Part shown: piece after piece, positions 48,237-57,466 of the stretch
Numbering within the stretch: position 1 is the stretch's first letter
How the letters are laid out: every line of letters starts with the position of its first letter
NCBI RefSeq assembly: GCF_030816715.1
Contig: NZ_JAUSYH010000001.1
Location: 7,068,001 to 7,132,000, forward strand
Direction of reading: 5' to 3'
Source: Streptomyces achromogenes
GTDB lineage: Bacteria; Actinomycetota; Actinomycetes; Streptomycetales; Streptomycetaceae
Length of the DNA stretch: 64,000 nt
The notes under the pieces: model-generated
Told to the model about the DNA's origin: nothing
Databases searched by the model: none
The model's input: only the letters and a program-made list of their open reading frames with translations
Program-made: the position numbers and the translations under genes

Positions 48237-49617
48237 TCAGGGCGGGCCCGCACTTCCAGCCGCGTATTCCTCCAGCGGGACCAGCCCTGCGTTCCAGGCT
48301 GCCAGTACAGGCGTCACTACGCGCCAGGCCGCTTCGGCTTCGTCGCCGCGGACGGACAGCGTGCTGCCGCCCGACAGGATGTCCAGCAGCACGTGACCGT
48401 AGGCCGGCAGGTCGGAGGCGGGAGGCGGCGCGGCGAGCGTCACCGGCGCCGGGCTCGGCGGCTTCAGGGCACCGCCGGTCAGGTGCAAGGCGAGGTCGTC
48501 GGGGCCGTCGAGGCCGATCCGCAGTTCGTTGGCTGGAGCGCTGTGGGCCGACGGGTGCTCGGCCGGCCGGAAGCGGACCGTGACCTGCTTGCGCCGGCGG
48601 TGCAGCGCTTTGCCGGCCCGGAGCAGGAAGCGGGTGCCCGCCCACCGTTCGCTGTCGAGGTCCAGCGCGACCTCGGCGAAGGTCTCGGTGCCGCGGTCCG
48701 CGTCGACGCCGCCCTCATCCCGGTATGCCGGAACGGCGCGTCCGCCCCCGCCTGCCGGGTCGGGGAGCGTACCGGCGGTGTACCGGGCGCGACGGGTCCG
48801 GGACAGGGTTTCGTCGCGGCTCAGGTGGCGCACGGAACGCAGGACGTCGACCTTGCAGTCCCGCAGGGCGTGCTCGTCCAGAGAGGTGGGCAGGTCCATC
48901 GCGATGAGGGACAGGATCTGGAGCATGTGGTTCTGCATCACGTCCCGCAGGGTGCCGGAGCGGTCCGAAGTAGCCCGCCCGGCCCTCCAGGCCGAGGTCT
49001 TCCTCCCACAGGATGTCGATCTGCTCGATGTGCCGGCCGTTCCATACCGGTTCCAGGACCCGGTTGGACAGGCGCAGCGCGAGCAAGTTCTGGACGGTGG
49101 GGAGCCCAAGGACGTGGTCGACCCGGAACACCGACTGTTCCCCGGTGGTGCCGGCCACCTGGGCGAGGAGCCGGTTGAGCGCCACGGCGCTGTCGAGGTC
49201 CTCACCGAAGGGCTTCTCCAGGGCAATCCGGCTTCCCGCAGCGAGCCCGGCGGCCCCGAGCGCGGTCACCACCGCTGTGTACAGACCGGGGGGCAGGGCC
49301 AGATAGACCGCCACCGGCTGCCGAACACCGTGCAGCAGGCCGGCGAGGCTCTTCGGATCGGCCATCTCGGTTCGCCGGTAGCGCACGCAGCGCAGCAGGT
49401 CCTCGCGGGCTGCGGCCGGTACATCCGGGGCGTGACGCTCCAGCCTCTCCGCGGCTGTGCGCTGGAAGGCGCGGTTGTCCAGGTCTTGCCGGGCGGCCGC
49501 GATGATCTCGAAGCCGTCGGGGAGCCGGTCCGCGGCGCGGAGTGCAGCGAGAGCCGGCAGCAGGTAGCGGCCGGCGAGGTCACCGGTCGCACCGAGCAGC
49601 ACCAACGTCTTGATCAA
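48237..49617 (-). pseudogene. zwf: Glucose-6-phosphate dehydrogenase gene with a frameshift
   Basis: TTG at 49617 behind AGGGG gives IKTLVLLGATGDLAGRYLLP (NADP loop). It continues with ALEKPFGEDLDSAVALNRLL, RVDHVLGLPTVQNLLALRLS and ILWEEDLGLEGRAGYF. Here the frame is lost; RSGTLRDVMQNHMLQILSLI, SERWAGTRFLLRAGKALHRR and a normal C-terminus follow in another frame to 48237. Removing one base at about 48965-48970 restores about 460 residues, the usual length. The NADP-dependent enzyme opens the pentose phosphate pathway. An in-frame ATG at 49686 would add a stretch containing a TTA codon. It is either an inactive copy or a sequencing error. Confidence 0.7.
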
Positions 49618-49728
49618 TTGCTGGCCCCTGTACGACGAATCGGCAGCACCGGACAGCGCGAAGGTGCCGTTTAATCCAGAAAACATGATTGAGTGGCGGT
49701 TTGCTGCGGTTCATGAAGAATTCCAAGT

Positions 49729-50397
49729 ATGCCTGATCTTGAGTCGGCAGGTTCGGAACCGAAGCGGTCTCCTCCGGTGGTGACGCTCGCCGCGTTGTAC
49801 GGCACGGGCGGCGTCGTCATCGGGCCCGAGGTGGCGCAGCGGCTCGGCGTTGCCTTCCTCGATCGCGCCATCCCCGCTTCGGTCGCCGCGCAGACCGGCG
49901 TCCCAGAGGAGGTCGTCGCCGCAGCCGATGAGCGCCCGCTCAGGCGCGGGCAACGGTTGCTGGCGCTGCTGGCCAGGGCACCCAGCCTGACAGCCGGCCC
50001 GGCCCAGGAGCGCTGGCCTCTGGAAGAGAGTGAGATGCGGGCGCAGATCCGCCGCTTCATGGTGGCCGCTGCCCGGTCCGGGGGTGTCGTGCTGGGGCGC
50101 GGCGGCGCGATCGTGCTGCGCGAGCTGCCGCAAGCGCTGCACGTGTACCTGGGCGGGCCCCTCGATGCCCGTATCGCACAGGCGATGGAAGCTGAGGACG
50201 TCGATCGTGCCACTGCTGAGCAGCGCGTAAAGGCCAACGACTGGGCGCGAAGGGAGTACGTCCGCAGGGCGTACGGCACCGACGGTGACGACCCGGCCCT
50301 GTATCACCTCATGATCGACGCCACCGCCTTCAGCGTCGACGCGTGCGTGGAACTGATCGTCGCTGCCGCCACCTTGCGCATGTCGCGCAGCAAGTGA
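49729..50397 (+). CDS. Cytidylate-kinase-like family protein
   Basis: A 222-residue protein from ATG at 49729. It has a P-loop-like start (VVTLAALYGTGGVVIGPEVA), AQRLGVAFLDRAIPASVAAQ, a middle GGVVLGRGGAIVLRELPQAL and the C-terminal VKANDWARREYVRRAYGTDG. These are features of the cytidylate kinase-like family (PF13189), whose members are often encoded near stress genes and whose substrate is not established. The usual GxxGxGKS is modified (YGTGGVVIG). It ends 22 bases before the beta-glucuronidase gene and probably shares its transcript. Confidence 0.75.
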   Translation: MPDLESAGSEPKRSPPVVTLAALYGTGGVVIGPEVAQRLGVAFLDRAIPASVAAQTGVPEEVVAAADERPLRRGQRLLALLARAPSLTAGPAQERWPLEESEMRAQIRRFMVAAARSGGVVLGRGGAIVLRELPQALHVYLGGPLDARIAQAMEAEDVDRATAEQRVKANDWARREYVRRAYGTDGDDPALYHLMIDATAFSVDACVELIVAAATLRMSRSK

Positions 50398-50419
50398 GTT
50401 AAAGACATGAGGAGTACCT

Positions 50420-52201
50420 ATGCTCAGGCCCCGCGACACGCCCACCCGCGAGTGCACCTCGCTCAACGGTCTGTGGCGGTTCGCCGTCGACACCGAAGGG
50501 GTCGGCCGGGCTGACGGCTGGTGGCGCCACACCTTGCCCGGCAGGCGGGAGGCTCCCGTGCCAGCCAGCTACAACGACCTGTTCCCGGATCCGACGGTGC
50601 ACGACCATGTGGGCGACGTCTGGTACCAGAGGGTGATACGGATTCCGGGGCGGTGGGAGGGCCAGCGGATCGTCCTGCGTTTCGACTCCGCGACCCACCG
50701 GGCGGTGGTCTGGGTCGACGACACGGAGGTCGCGGCCCACGAGGGCGGGTACACGCCGTTCGAGGCGGACCTCACCGACCTGGTCGAGCCGGGCGCCGAG
50801 CACCGGGTGACGATCGTGGTCGACAACACCCTGTCATGGCAGTCCATCCCCCCGGGCTACGTCGAGCAGACTCCCGACGGACCGCGCCAGCGCTACTTCC
50901 ACGACTTCTTCAACTACGCCGGCCTGCACCGCAACGTCTGGCTCTACACCACACCCCGCACCTGCATCAGTGACATCACCGTCTTCACCCGGCTGGCCGG
51001 ATCGACCGGGACCGTCGACTACCAGATCCAGGCGGTCGGCCACGAGGAGCACGACGTCCGCGTCATCCTCCGGGACGCCGACGGCGCCGAGGTCGCGCGA
51101 GCCACCGGCAGCACCGGCGGACTCACCGTCGAGGACGTGCACCCCTGGCGGCCGGGCGAGGGCTACCTCTACCACCTCCACGCCGAACTGCGGGACGCCG
51201 ATGAGGAACCGACCGACGCGTACACGCTGCAGGTGGGAGTACGGACTGTGGCGGTCGAGGGGAACCGGTTCCTCATCAACGGAGAGCCGTTCTACTTCAC
51301 CGGATTCGGCAAACACGAGGACAGCCCCGTACGCGGCAAGGGCCACGACGACGCCTTCATGGTCCATGACTTCGCGCTGCTGGAATGGCTCGGCGCAAAC
51401 TCCTTCCGCACCTCGCACTACCCCTATGCGGAGGAGGTACTCGAGTACGCGGACCGGCACGGCATCGTGGTCATCGGCGAAACCCCCGCTGTCGGACTCA
51501 ACGCCGAACTCGGCGCCACCCTCGCCGAGGCGGTGTTCACCACGTTCTCCGAGTTCACCATCAACAGCGCCACACAGGAGGTCCACCGCCAGGCGCTCGC
51601 CGAGATGATCGCCCGGGACAAGAACCATCCCAGTGTGGTGATCTGGAGCATCGCCAACGAGCCGGAGTCCACCACCACGGCCTCCCGCTCCTACTTCGAG
51701 CCGCTGGTCGACGAAGCCCGGCGGCTGGACCCGACCCGCCCGCTGGCCTTCGCCAACTTCATGAGCGCCACCCCGGACAACGACGTCATCTCCGGCCTGT
51801 TCGACGTCCTCATGCTCAACCGCTACTACGGCTGGTACAAGAACCTGGCCGACCTGGCGGCGGCCGAGCGGAACCTGGAAGACGAACTCCGCGCCTGGAC
51901 ACGCAAGCACGACAAACCGATCATCATGACCGAATACGGCGCGGACACACTCACAGGGCTGCGCACCATCACACCCACCCCGTGGACCGAGGACTACCAG
52001 GCCGCCGTACTCGCGATGTACCACCGCGTCTTCGACCGCATCGAGGCGGTCGTCGGCGAACAGATCTGGAACTTCGCCGACTTCGCCACCGCCCCCGGCC
52101 TGCTCCGCGTCGACGGCAACAAAAAAGGCGTGTTCACCCGCGACCGCCGACCCAAAACCAGCGCATGGCAGCTACGCGAACGCTGGCGAGCACGCCGATG
52201 A
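50420..52201 (+). CDS. uidA: Beta-glucuronidase (glycoside hydrolase family 2)
   Basis: A 593-residue protein from ATG at 50420 behind GAGGAG. GH2 layout: N-terminal sugar-binding domain (CTSLNGLWRFAVDTEGVGRA), immunoglobulin-like domain, TIM barrel. FYFTGFGKHEDSPVRGKGHD, NSFRTSHYPYAEEVLEYADR, the acid/base Glu in WSIANEPEST (about residue 412) and the nucleophile Glu in IIMTEYGADTLTGL (about 503) match bacterial UidA. The length is close to the E. coli enzyme. It hydrolyses beta-glucuronides in the cytosol. It overlaps the transporter gene by ATGA. Confidence 0.92.
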   Translation: MLRPRDTPTRECTSLNGLWRFAVDTEGVGRADGWWRHTLPGRREAPVPASYNDLFPDPTVHDHVGDVWYQRVIRIPGRWEGQRIVLRFDSATHRAVVWVDDTEVAAHEGGYTPFEADLTDLVEPGAEHRVTIVVDNTLSWQSIPPGYVEQTPDGPRQRYFHDFFNYAGLHRNVWLYTTPRTCISDITVFTRLAGSTGTVDYQIQAVGHEEHDVRVILRDADGAEVARATGSTGGLTVEDVHPWRPGEGYLYHLHAELRDADEEPTDAYTLQVGVRTVAVEGNRFLINGEPFYFTGFGKHEDSPVRGKGHDDAFMVHDFALLEWLGANSFRTSHYPYAEEVLEYADRHGIVVIGETPAVGLNAELGATLAEAVFTTFSEFTINSATQEVHRQALAEMIARDKNHPSVVIWSIANEPESTTTASRSYFEPLVDEARRLDPTRPLAFANFMSATPDNDVISGLFDVLMLNRYYGWYKNLADLAAAERNLEDELRAWTRKHDKPIIMTEYGADTLTGLRTITPTPWTEDYQAAVLAMYHRVFDRIEAVVGEQIWNFADFATAPGLLRVDGNKKGVFTRDRRPKTSAWQLRERWRARR

Positions 52202-53589
52202 CCGGCCCGACGGGCGAGCAGACCCCCAAACTGCGCACCATCCAGTACATCGGCTACGGCGCCGGAGACTTCGCGAACAACCTGGCCTTCTCCATGGCCT
52301 CGATGTTCCTGCTCCTGTACTACACCGACGTCGTCGGGATCTCCGCCACCACGGCGGGAACGCTGTTTCTGGTCGTGCGGGCCTGGGACGGCATCGGGGA
52401 CGTGATCGCCGGCCGCATCGTCGACCGCACCTCCACCCGATGGGGCAAGTACCGCCCCTACCTGCTGTTCGCCTCACTACCGCTGCTGGCGCTGCTCGTC
52501 GCCCTCTTCTCCGTCCCGGGCGGACTGAGTCAGGGCGGCGCACTCGTGTACGCCTACATCTCCTACGCGCTGTTCTCCTTCGCATACGGCCTGGTCAACA
52601 TCCCCTACGGCTCCCTGTCCACCGCCATGACACAAGATCCCGACGAACGCTCCAAACTCTCCAGCGCCCGAGTTCTCGCCACGAACCTGGTCATCCTGCT
52701 CCTGGCGGTCGTCGTCTCACGGCAGATCGCGAACTCCGACGACCTCCAGCAATCCCTGACGATCATCACCCTGGGCCTCGTGGTGATCGGGATGGCGCTG
52801 TATCTGTTCACCTTCTCCACCGCCAAGGAGCAGGTGCAGCGCGACGTCGAGAAAGTCAGCCTGCGCCAGGCGTGGGACACCGTCAAACAGAACAAGCCGC
52901 TGCTGCGGCTGGGCCTGTCCAGCGTGCTGTTCCTGTGCGGCATGTTCGCCCTGGAGACCACTGCCATCTACTACGCCCGCTATGTACTCGACGACGCCGG
53001 CCTCTACGTCGTTCTCGTCGCCGTACAGGTTGTCGGCATGCTCCTGGCCACCCTGCTCATCCCCACCATGGTGAGCAAGGTCGGAAAGCGGACCTCCTAC
53101 GTCGCGGGCGGAACCATCGCCGTGCTGGGCGGCGTCGTCACCGCCGTCGCGCCAGGATCCGTTCCCACGATCGCCTTCGTCGGTTTCGGCATCCTCGGCA
53201 TCGGAATCGGTGCCATCAACACCCTGATCTGGGCGCTCGTCGCCGACACCGTCGAGTACGGGGAATGGAAAACCGGCGTGCGCGCCGAAGGCGCGACCTA
53301 CTCGGTCCTCTCCCTCAGCCGCAAATTCGGGCAGGCCATCGGGGCTGCCGCCGCGGCCTACATCATCGGCCTCGGAGGCTACGAATCCGGCGCTGCCACC
53401 CAGAGCGACAGCGCTGTCACCTCGATCAGAATCGCGGCCGGGGCTGTCCCGGCCCTGGTCATCATCCCCGCGATCGCCCTCATGGTGACCTACCCCCTGA
53501 CCGAGAAGAAGTTCCGCCAAATCGTCGCAGACATCGCCCAGCGCCACGCAGAACCCGGCCCAAACGAATCGCAAGCCCCCCGAGTATGA
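52198..53589 (+). CDS. uidB: GPH-family glucuronide/sugar symporter
   Basis: A 463-residue protein from ATG at 52198, overlapping uidA. GPH (glycoside-pentoside-hexuronide:cation symporter) landmarks: YIGYGAGDFANNLAFSMASM, LVVRAWDGIGDVIAGRIVDR, TRWGKYRPYLLFASLPLLAL, YGLVNIPYGSLSTAMTQDPD, TVEYGEWKTGVRAEGATYSV. Twelve membrane helices. Coupling to beta-glucuronidase strongly suggests uptake of beta-glucuronides. I see no dedicated regulator beside the pair. Confidence 0.88.
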   Translation: MTGPTGEQTPKLRTIQYIGYGAGDFANNLAFSMASMFLLLYYTDVVGISATTAGTLFLVVRAWDGIGDVIAGRIVDRTSTRWGKYRPYLLFASLPLLALLVALFSVPGGLSQGGALVYAYISYALFSFAYGLVNIPYGSLSTAMTQDPDERSKLSSARVLATNLVILLLAVVVSRQIANSDDLQQSLTIITLGLVVIGMALYLFTFSTAKEQVQRDVEKVSLRQAWDTVKQNKPLLRLGLSSVLFLCGMFALETTAIYYARYVLDDAGLYVVLVAVQVVGMLLATLLIPTMVSKVGKRTSYVAGGTIAVLGGVVTAVAPGSVPTIAFVGFGILGIGIGAINTLIWALVADTVEYGEWKTGVRAEGATYSVLSLSRKFGQAIGAAAAAYIIGLGGYESGAATQSDSAVTSIRIAAGAVPALVIIPAIALMVTYPLTEKKFRQIVADIAQRHAEPGPNESQAPRV

Positions 53590-53962
53590 GCGGGCTTCAA
53601 GCAATGAGTGGCCCGCCCGGGTGACCGGCATCCGGGTGATGATGCCCTCCCCACGTGGATGGGCACACCTGTTCGCGAACACCCTGCCGGCCGACCGCGT
53701 CACGCGCTCTGGCGCGTCAACACAACTGTGGCCATGCGCATTGCCTGCGGGCACCTCCGACGAGTGCAGGTCGGCTGCCGCGCAGGTGGCGGAATGGCTG
53801 CACGGCGGTTGGCGGATCAGCGGGGCCGACTCTGCCGTGGTTCTTCTGCGACAGGGGAGTTGGAAAATCCCCACCGCGTTCGTCCACTCCGGCGGTCATG
53901 CGGCAGTCGCTCCACTCTCCTGCCAAAGCCACATAGATCTGCGTAATAGCTACGATAGGTGC
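53590..53962. other. Intergenic gap without a supported gene
   Basis: The 373 bases between the transporter and the zinc-finger gene contain several overlapping frames on both strands, but none has a ribosome-binding site, a family match or consistent codon bias. The AT-rich stretch near 53940-53960 (GCGTAATAGCTACGATAGG) probably holds the promoter of the zinc-finger gene, with TACGAT as a -10 candidate. Confidence 0.5.
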
Positions 53963-54328
53963 ATGTCTGATGGTGCGTCGGAGTGCACCCCCGGAATCGA
54001 TCTCACCGCGGGGCCGAGTGGGGTGGGGTGTGTGGAGTGCTTGGCGGGCGATGGCCCCGGATGGTGGTTCCACTTGCGGCGTTGCGCCGCCTGCGGGCAC
54101 ATCGGATGCTGCGATTCCTCACCCTCCCAGCACGCCACCAGACACGCACGCGACGCCAGGCATCCCATCTTGGCCAGCTTCGAACCCGGAGAGAGCTGGT
54201 TTTGGAACGTCGAGACCGAGACGTTCCTTGAGGGGCCGAAACTGATGCCGCCCACCTCGCACCCGGAATCGCAGCCGGTGCCTGGCCCCAAGGACAAGCT
54301 CCCCATGGACCGGCGGGACCTGCACTGA
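53963..54328 (+). CDS. UBP-type zinc finger protein
   Basis: A 121-residue protein from ATG at 53963. The zinc ligands are visible: GVGCVECLAGDGPGWWFHLR, RCAACGHIGCCDSSPSQHAT, RHARDARHPILASFEPGESW, FWNVETETF, i.e. C-x2-C, C-x2-C, a further Cys and His residues as in the ZnF-UBP fold. In eukaryotes this domain binds the ubiquitin tail; small bacterial versions are common in actinomycetes and have no known partner. Monocistronic. Confidence 0.85.
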   Translation: MSDGASECTPGIDLTAGPSGVGCVECLAGDGPGWWFHLRRCAACGHIGCCDSSPSQHATRHARDARHPILASFEPGESWFWNVETETFLEGPKLMPPTSHPESQPVPGPKDKLPMDRRDLH

Positions 54329-54406
54329 ACGAACGAGAACGTCGAACGGGTAGGTACGGGGGTTGTGGCCGGGCTAGCGCCCGGTGCGAGCATGCGCCGG
54401 GTGGGC

Positions 54407-55351
54407 TCAGGCGGGCGGAGCCGCCGCCAGGTACTGGTCCGTTATCCCTCCAGGGCAGGCCAGACTGGCCATGTCCCAGTCGGCGCGCCCGGCTCCGGCC
54501 CGGTAGGCGCTGTTGTAGAAGGCGAGCACGGCGGCGCGGGGGTCTGCTTCGGCGCGGGCGTCGTCGTAGCGCAGCACGGCCAGATGGCTGCCGTTGCGCG
54601 CTACCCACCGGGCGGATCCTTGTGCGAGCGGCTCCTCCGCCAGCCCTGGGGGTTCGGGTGAGGTGTAGGAGTAGAAAGCGGGTTCGGGGAACGTGTCGTC
54701 TCCGAACCAGAAGCCGAAGCTGATCACCTCACGGGAGTACGCCTCGCGGGTAACCGAGTCGGCCTCTGCCGGCTGTTCGGTGTGCCGTCCGGAGAACCTG
54801 CTGTAGGCGATGTCAAAGGTGTGCCAGAAGTGGTGCACGGGGCTGGCCTTCCCCGAGAAACCAGCCGCGAACTCCTCCAGCACCAGCGCCACTTGGCTGA
54901 GAACTCGCCAGTATCGGTTGACCTGCACGGGATCGTAGGCCGCATGTTCGGTGTCCTCGGCGAACGGCCGTGCTGAGTCCGGCAAGTCGAATGGGCTGGG
55001 GGCTGGGATGTCCACGCGGGCACCCAACACGGCCAGAGCGTCCAGGGTCGCGCGGTGAAAGGACGCCACGGACTGGCCGTAGAGCGGAAAGGACACCTCT
55101 GTGCCGTCCAGTGAAGCGGCCACCAGCTGATGGCGGACGAAGTCGAAGTCGATGGTGAACGGATTACCTTCGGCCGGCCCCATCGGACGCGTGGTGATGC
55201 CACGTCCGGTGAGGTGGAAGGGCACATTCCACCAGTGGTTGCGCCGAACGCTGGCGGTGAGCCGGATCTTGCCGACGACCTGCGCGAACCGGTGCAGCGT
55301 CTCCTTGCAGTCCCGCCATTCGGCGAGCGGAATCGGCGGGAAGAGCTCCAT
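54407..55351 (-). CDS. DUF5996 family protein
   Basis: A 314-residue protein from ATG at 55351 behind GAGGAAGGA. It starts with FPPIPLAEWRDCKETLHRFA, and continues NHWWNVPFHLTGRGITTRPM, FTIDFDFVRHQLVAASLDGT, SVASFHRATLDALAVLGARV, PVHHFWHTFDIAYSRFSGRH and ISFGFWFGDDTFPEPAFYSY. This is the full pattern of DUF5996, an uncharacterised family in actinomycetes and other bacteria. A perfect palindrome at 55484-55499 lies 133 bases upstream. Confidence 0.85.
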   Translation of the reverse strand: MELFPPIPLAEWRDCKETLHRFAQVVGKIRLTASVRRNHWWNVPFHLTGRGITTRPMGPAEGNPFTIDFDFVRHQLVAASLDGTEVSFPLYGQSVASFHRATLDALAVLGARVDIPAPSPFDLPDSARPFAEDTEHAAYDPVQVNRYWRVLSQVALVLEEFAAGFSGKASPVHHFWHTFDIAYSRFSGRHTEQPAEADSVTREAYSREVISFGFWFGDDTFPEPAFYSYTSPEPPGLAEEPLAQGSARWVARNGSHLAVLRYDDARAEADPRAAVLAFYNSAYRAGAGRADWDMASLACPGGITDQYLAAAPPA

Positions 55352-55483
55352 GAGCCTTCCTTCCTCCACGGAGCATCCGGGAGAGCGCCGACGATACCGG
55401 CGGCCCCTACCCCTCCATGATGGCCGACCCCGCCGCGAACGGCACGCCGCCGGCACGGACCACCACTACGGCGACGCGGCCTG

Positions 55484-55499
55484 CACAATGATCATTGTG
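55484..55499. promoter_or_regulatory. Perfect 16-base palindrome upstream of the DUF5996 gene
   Basis: CACAATGATCATTGTG is a perfect palindrome in AT-rich sequence within a very GC-rich region, between the DUF5996 gene (start 55351) and the end of the uracil-DNA glycosylase gene (55608). Size and symmetry suit an operator for a dimeric regulator. No regulator gene is adjacent. The 256-base gap has no other gene. Confidence 0.5.
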
Positions 55500-55607
55500 G
55501 GCTGACGCCCGCGCATGGGGTCGAAGGCAGTAGCGGAGGAACAGAGACGGATCCCCCCTTTTGCACGCGTCGCCGGTCCCGTCGTAGGAGAGGTGGTCAA
55601 CGGCAGG

Positions 55608-56396
55608 TCACCCAGGAGGCCGGCGGACCGGCAGGTCGGCGATGTCGGCACCGCGGTGCAGGACGTCGCGAAGCATGGCGGGGGTCAGGGTGCGGGTGGA
55701 CATGTTGCGCTGGCTTGGGTGGTAGCCGCCGATCAGGTGCAACACCCGTCCACTTCGAGCGTCGGTCAGCTGCGTGTGTGCGCCGTGCCCGAAGGCTGGG
55801 CGCGGACGGGGCACCTGCCAGCCGGTGGCGGTGAGTACCGGGAGCAGTGCCTGCCAGGCGAAGCCGCCCAGGACCACGATGGCGCGCAGGGTCGGGCGCA
55901 GGAGTTCCAGCTCCTTCGCGAGCCATGGCCGGCAGGTGTCGCGCTCTGTGGTGGTGGGGCGGTTGTCGGGCGGTGCGCAGTGCACCGGCACCGTGATCCG
56001 CACGCCGAACAGCTCCATCCCGTCGTCGCGGTGCGTGGCCTGTGGCTGGGAGGCGAGAGCTAAGTCGTACAGGGCGGCGTAGAGGGCATCGCCGGACGGG
56101 TCGCCGGTGAAGATGCGTCCGGTGCGGTTACCGCCGTGCGCGGCTGGAGCCAGTCCGATGATCGCCAGTGGTGCGTCCGGCGGACCGAAGCCTGGCACGG
56201 GCTTGGCCCAGTACTCCCAGTCCCGGAAGGACCTGCGTTTGACGCGGGCGGCCTCCTCCCTCCAGGCCACCAACCGCGGGCAGGCCCGGCAGGTGCTCAC
56301 CGTCTCGTCCAGTTCGCGCACGGAATCCAGTCGGGGAGCTGTCGTCAAGGGGAAGTGGCGGGCCTGCGGTGTCGGGCGGCTGCCGTGCGTGCTCAT
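55608..56396 (-). CDS. Family 5 (UDGb-type) uracil-DNA glycosylase
   Basis: A 262-residue protein from ATG at 56396 behind GAGGAGGAG. Iron-sulfur cysteines: VSTCRACPRLVAWREEAARV, plus later Cys in PVHCAPPDNRPTTTERDTCR. Active-site motif IIGLAPAAHGGNRTGRIFTG and DPSGDALYAALYDLALA match family 5, which lacks a polar residue in motif A. The C-terminal motif GGYHPSQRNMSTRTLTPAML is also typical. It removes uracil and other deaminated bases from DNA. It stands alone on the minus strand, divergent from a DUF488 gene. Confidence 0.9.
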   Translation of the reverse strand: MSTHGSRPTPQARHFPLTTAPRLDSVRELDETVSTCRACPRLVAWREEAARVKRRSFRDWEYWAKPVPGFGPPDAPLAIIGLAPAAHGGNRTGRIFTGDPSGDALYAALYDLALASQPQATHRDDGMELFGVRITVPVHCAPPDNRPTTTERDTCRPWLAKELELLRPTLRAIVVLGGFAWQALLPVLTATGWQVPRPRPAFGHGAHTQLTDARSGRVLHLIGGYHPSQRNMSTRTLTPAMLRDVLHRGADIADLPVRRPPG

Positions 56397-56569
56397 GCTC
56401 CTCCTCACACCGTCTGTCGAACGGTCGCGGAACAGCCCGGCCGGCTCGCCCCTCGGCAAACGGCGCCCCCCGATAAAATGGGTGAGTCAGAAACACCACT
56501 GGGTGGGGCAGGCACCGGCCGCTCACCGCCTGCGGGCCGGACTGACTGATCGATCTGGAAGGTGCCGTC

Positions 56570-56929
56570 ATGGCCGAGCAGATCACGTACCGCCGAGTTT
56601 ACGAAGAGACCTCCCCCAAAGAGGGCAAGCGGGTCCTTGTCGACCGTGTCTGGCCACGGGGTGTGCGCAAGGACGAGGCGAACCTGGACGAGTGGCTGCG
56701 CGATGTCGCCCCCTCGACCGACCTGCGCCGCTGGTACGGCCACGAGCCGAGCCGCTTCGCCGAGTTCCGCCGCCGCTACCTGTCCGAGTTGAAGGACGCC
56801 GGACACCGGCAGGCCGCAGAGCATCTGCGTGATCTGGCCGCCCACGACAAGCTCACGCTCCTCACCGCCACCAAGGACGTGGATCACAGCGAGGCCGCCG
56901 TACTCGCTGAATGGCTTGCTGAGATCTGA
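56570..56929 (+). CDS. DUF488 family protein
   Basis: A 119-residue protein from ATG at 56570. Family landmarks: YRRVYEETSPKEGKRVLVDR, VWPRGVRKDEANLDEWLRDV, APSTDLRRWYGHEPSRFAEF, RRRYLSELKDAGHRQAAEHL, LTLLTATKDVDHSEAAVLAE. DUF488 members of this YeaO-like type have no proven function. A second copy is present at 62662-63024 on the other strand. Confidence 0.88.
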   Translation: MAEQITYRRVYEETSPKEGKRVLVDRVWPRGVRKDEANLDEWLRDVAPSTDLRRWYGHEPSRFAEFRRRYLSELKDAGHRQAAEHLRDLAAHDKLTLLTATKDVDHSEAAVLAEWLAEI

Positions 56930-57029
56930 CCGGTACAGCAAGTTCTGAACAACGCCGGAACCCTGCAAGGCCGGCTCGCTTGCGCCCCGACTGGTCGGAG
57001 AGGGGGAGCCTCCACTGGTGTCACTGGAG

Positions 57030-57320
57030 CGGGTGGCAGCGGGACTCTCCGGCGCTCGGGCCGTATTGGCCACGGGCCCTGCTGGCCGAGGGCTGCCGCC
57101 AACTGCCTGCTGATCCGGGCGCTGCGGGCCGTCTCGGACGACCTCGACGATTAGATCGACGCTTGGGTCCCGCGCCCATGACGTAGGTGCCGTGGCCCCC
57201 CGCTCAGCACATTGGGGCGGTCCTCGCGGCTCATCTGACGGTGGAACAAGCCGTGCTGCTGCCTACGATCGGGGCCGGGCCTGGCGCCGAGCTTTCCACC
57301 CTCGCCTCGCGCTGGCGGCC
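57030..57320 (+). pseudogene. Decayed hemerythrin-like gene
   Basis: Fragments resemble the intact hemerythrin/DUF2249 protein encoded at 57906-58634. From 57107 one frame reads LLIRALRAVSDDLDD, then TAG, then IDAWVPRP (intact copy: LLVRALRTSAAALEAHIDAL). From 57205 another frame reads QHIGAVLAAHLTVEQAVLLP, TIGAGPGAEL (intact: QVIEAVLAVHLAAEETVLLP, ALAALPGADL). With an in-frame stop and a frame change it cannot be functional. The rest of the 56930-57466 gap shows no gene. Confidence 0.55.
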
Positions 57321-57466
57321 CGGCTCGACCGCGACCGCCTCGAACCCGCTGCCATCGACACCACCGGGACTGCTGAGGCGAGGCCGACGAGCAGGTGTGC
57401 CGCTCCCACTGCGGCGGGCTGCGCAGCTCGCGTTGTGGGCGGGCACTGGTGGAGATGCGCCGGCGA

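Noticed and set aside
53590..53962. Forward frame through this gap as an N-terminal extension of the zinc-finger protein
   Set aside because: The added sequence has no similarity to the family, and the ATG at 53963 gives the usual length.
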